Positions 62,310 to 64,000 of a stretch of 64,000 nt of DNA are shown here, one piece after another. Numbering within the stretch: position 1 is the stretch's first letter; the number at the start of each line of letters is the position of its first letter. Position numbers and translations under genes: made by a program. Origin of the DNA: Babesia bovis T2Bo (Eukaryota; Apicomplexa; Aconoidasida; Piroplasmida; Babesiidae); NCBI RefSeq assembly GCF_000165395.2, contig NC_010574.1, positions 62,001 to 126,000 on the forward strand, in the 5' to 3' direction. The notes beneath the pieces are model-generated. The model was given only the letters and a program-made list of their open reading frames with translations, was not told the DNA's origin and did no database searches.

Positions 62310-64000
62310 TTATTGAGTTGTCGTTGAATGCTCTGTGGGTTGGGTTGGTTCGAGGTTGTTATCGTTCATGCGCTGCATTTCATTTGCCAGGCTTCTTGCT
62401 GCTGCCTCTTCGATTTTCTGTGCGCATATTTTAGCTGCTTGGCGTTGTGGTCTGGTTGATGTCACTGGTATTGGTGGGTGTTCCACATCTGGTATTTTAA
62501 TTTGATGTTGCATTGCGCATACTGAATTTTTGCACGGTTCTTCTGTCGTGTTATTTATCCTTTCTTCTTCAGCTTCTCTGAGTCGATTCATTATCTCTTC
62601 TATGTAGTTTCTTTCGATTGTGTTTGCTATGTCCTGTGTTTCATCACCTGTATTTGGTTCTGCGATATGCTCCAGGTATACTGTGGATGCAATATTTTTT
62701 AATCCACCAAAATGTGACATTCTTCTGTTTATAAGTATGCTGCGATGGCCTGTGAATGGTAGTGATTCTTCGGTGAATTGTAATTCGCGCGCTTCCATAT
62801 GGTATACGAGACATTGGTGTACTGTAGGATACTCTGATGTGTAATCCTCTCCACCGGTGATGACGATCTCTCCGTTTCCGTATGTCATGGAATGGAATGC
62901 TCTTCGTTCTATGGGTCCTTTGGCGGTTATGGGTAGTATTGCCCATCTCAACTCTCCATGGTTATCCATCCCAAGTGCGTATAATCTGGAGCTATCGTCA
63001 TCTGTTATCCCACCGTATATAATGAGTGGGTTTGGTGGATCCATTCCTATCTTCACTGCAGAGTGGAATGACCTTGGTGAAGGCACCGGTCCGATAATAT
63101 CTACTATTTTCCATTCATTTGCAGAGACCCTAGATCCGTCCACGAAGCTGCCTGTGTTCATTTCAAGCACCCAGAGGTCATTCAATAACTCTTTACCATC
63201 GGTACCTCCAAATATTGTTAGATACTCTCCTACCTGTGCCATTACATGGCCATATCTATTTGTTGGCAACTTTCCTGTGACATTGACAACTATCCAACTT
63301 GCATCTTCCATTTGGTTTTGTAACGGCAGGACATTTAAGGTCATATCTGTGAGTGACCGTTGCTCTCCAAATCCCCCAGTTACACAGAGAAATGGAGTAT
63401 CTATATCAGTATATATGACCGTTGCAGCGTGGAATGCTCTGGCAGATGGCGTCCCCTTCGTCTGCACTGGATTCCACATTCCACATTTTGGATATGCCGT
63501 TACTACGTACAGTTCGTTTGATACCTCAAGGTCGTATATGGCTACTCATAGATGACTACATATACGTTTAACTTACTGTCTAGTATATTGGAAATGCTTA
63601 ACTTTCCATTGCAAGCTTGCATTTGTTCTTCTGACGGTATAGCTCCACCAAACATGGCCAACACAAGTTCCTTGTCTTGTGTATGTCCTTGTTTCATAGC
63701 CTCATCACTCCTCGTTGGCATCCTATCCTTTAGAAGTGCTTTAAAATGTGTTGTTTTAAAATTGAGCTCTGTTTTACATTTTCCCGTAGCATAATCGTAG
63801 ACAGTTGCTGGATTGATATTAGCTAATGGGAAGTTGACTTCATCTTCCTTCATTAGTGTGTTCCAAAATCTATCGCTTTGTTCCATATTCCATATTCCAT
63901 GTATTACTTGTTTAGATTCTTCTGCATTTATGATTTTTTCGTATGTTTCATCTACATTTTCACCTTGCCTTGGACGTATTAACTTTGTTATTCTTTCTTT
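62310..64000 (-). CDS. Kelch-repeat protein, partial at the window edge
   Basis: The N-terminal end lies beyond 64000; the first visible codons read KERITKLIRPRQGENVDETY. A 35-nt intron near 63548-63582 joins NILD to TIYDLEVSNELYVVTAYPK. A kelch beta-propeller follows, with repeats such as PSARAFHAATVIY...VTGGFGE, LPTNRYGHVMAQVGEYLTIF, GGTDG...LNDLWVLEM, PSPRSFHSAVKI...IIYGG and RRAFHSMTYGNGEIVITGGE. A coiled-coil-like charged segment (REAEEERINNT) and a Thr/Gln-rich end follow. The stop is at 62310-62312. Probably a scaffold; partner unknown. Confidence 0.82.

Noticed and set aside
62857..63555. 232-codon plus-strand frame
   Set aside because: Antisense shadow of the kelch-repeat exon.

Overview
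The window looks like a chromosome-internal piece of an apicomplexan piroplasm genome, most likely Babesia sensu stricto. The genes are eukaryotic and densely packed on both strands. They are interrupted by many very short GT-AG introns, mostly 22-47 nt, and the intergenic DNA is AT-rich. In the middle sits a cluster of genes recognisable as the ves (VESA1) antigen family, with the WLSALPYSQ and LVLIGIQG blocks, Cys/Lys-rich segments and a C-terminal membrane span. I cannot name the species. Gene models spanning several exons were built by hand from splice sites and protein-family similarity; no search was run.

Left housekeeping block (1-24.5 kb): the NOC1/MAK21 ribosome-biogenesis factor (cut by the window edge), a NOG1-type GTPase with a leader-like N-terminus, COG4, a leader-bearing translation initiation factor IF-1 (probable apicoplast protein), two small unrecognised genes, a TBC Rab-GAP whose end overlaps a CBM20-TPS-TPP trehalose-type protein, a helical-repeat protein with a tRNA-Leu(CAA) lying antisense in one of its introns, a possible mitochondrial bS21, eIF2B-gamma, a U2AF65-like splicing factor lacking RRM2, topoisomerase III-beta and the small RPA subunit RPA3.

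Variable block (about 25-46 kb): a small two-TM protein, a duplicated 3' end of a ves gene, a ves1-alpha gene (minus) and a ves1-beta gene (plus) arranged head-to-head around a GC-palindrome-rich intergenic region, then a second ves1-alpha copy without a recognisable first exon. After 2.4 kb of apparently empty DNA come a secreted protein with a duplicated module, a signal-peptide-only remnant of the same family, and a GPI-type surface protein. A family of short hairpins (GC stem, TTC loop) and AT-rich AAAGTTT repeat arrays are confined to this block.

Right housekeeping block (47-64 kb): an RNF4-like RING E3 ligase, SURF1, a TBC-rhodanese protein (TBC1D23-like), two unrecognised proteins, a nose-to-tail trio (EF-hand protein, TRM10 methyltransferase, C2H2 zinc finger) with almost no spacing, a TIM13-like small TIM chaperone, the XPG/RAD2 nuclease, RNA polymerase III subunit RPC11, and a kelch protein cut by the right edge.

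The flanks are basic cell machinery: ribosome biogenesis, Golgi traffic, DNA replication and repair, splicing, tRNA modification, and mitochondrial and plastid function. The centre is a surface-antigen locus with the marks of recombination: mosaic similarity, truncated copies, duplicated ends and repeats.
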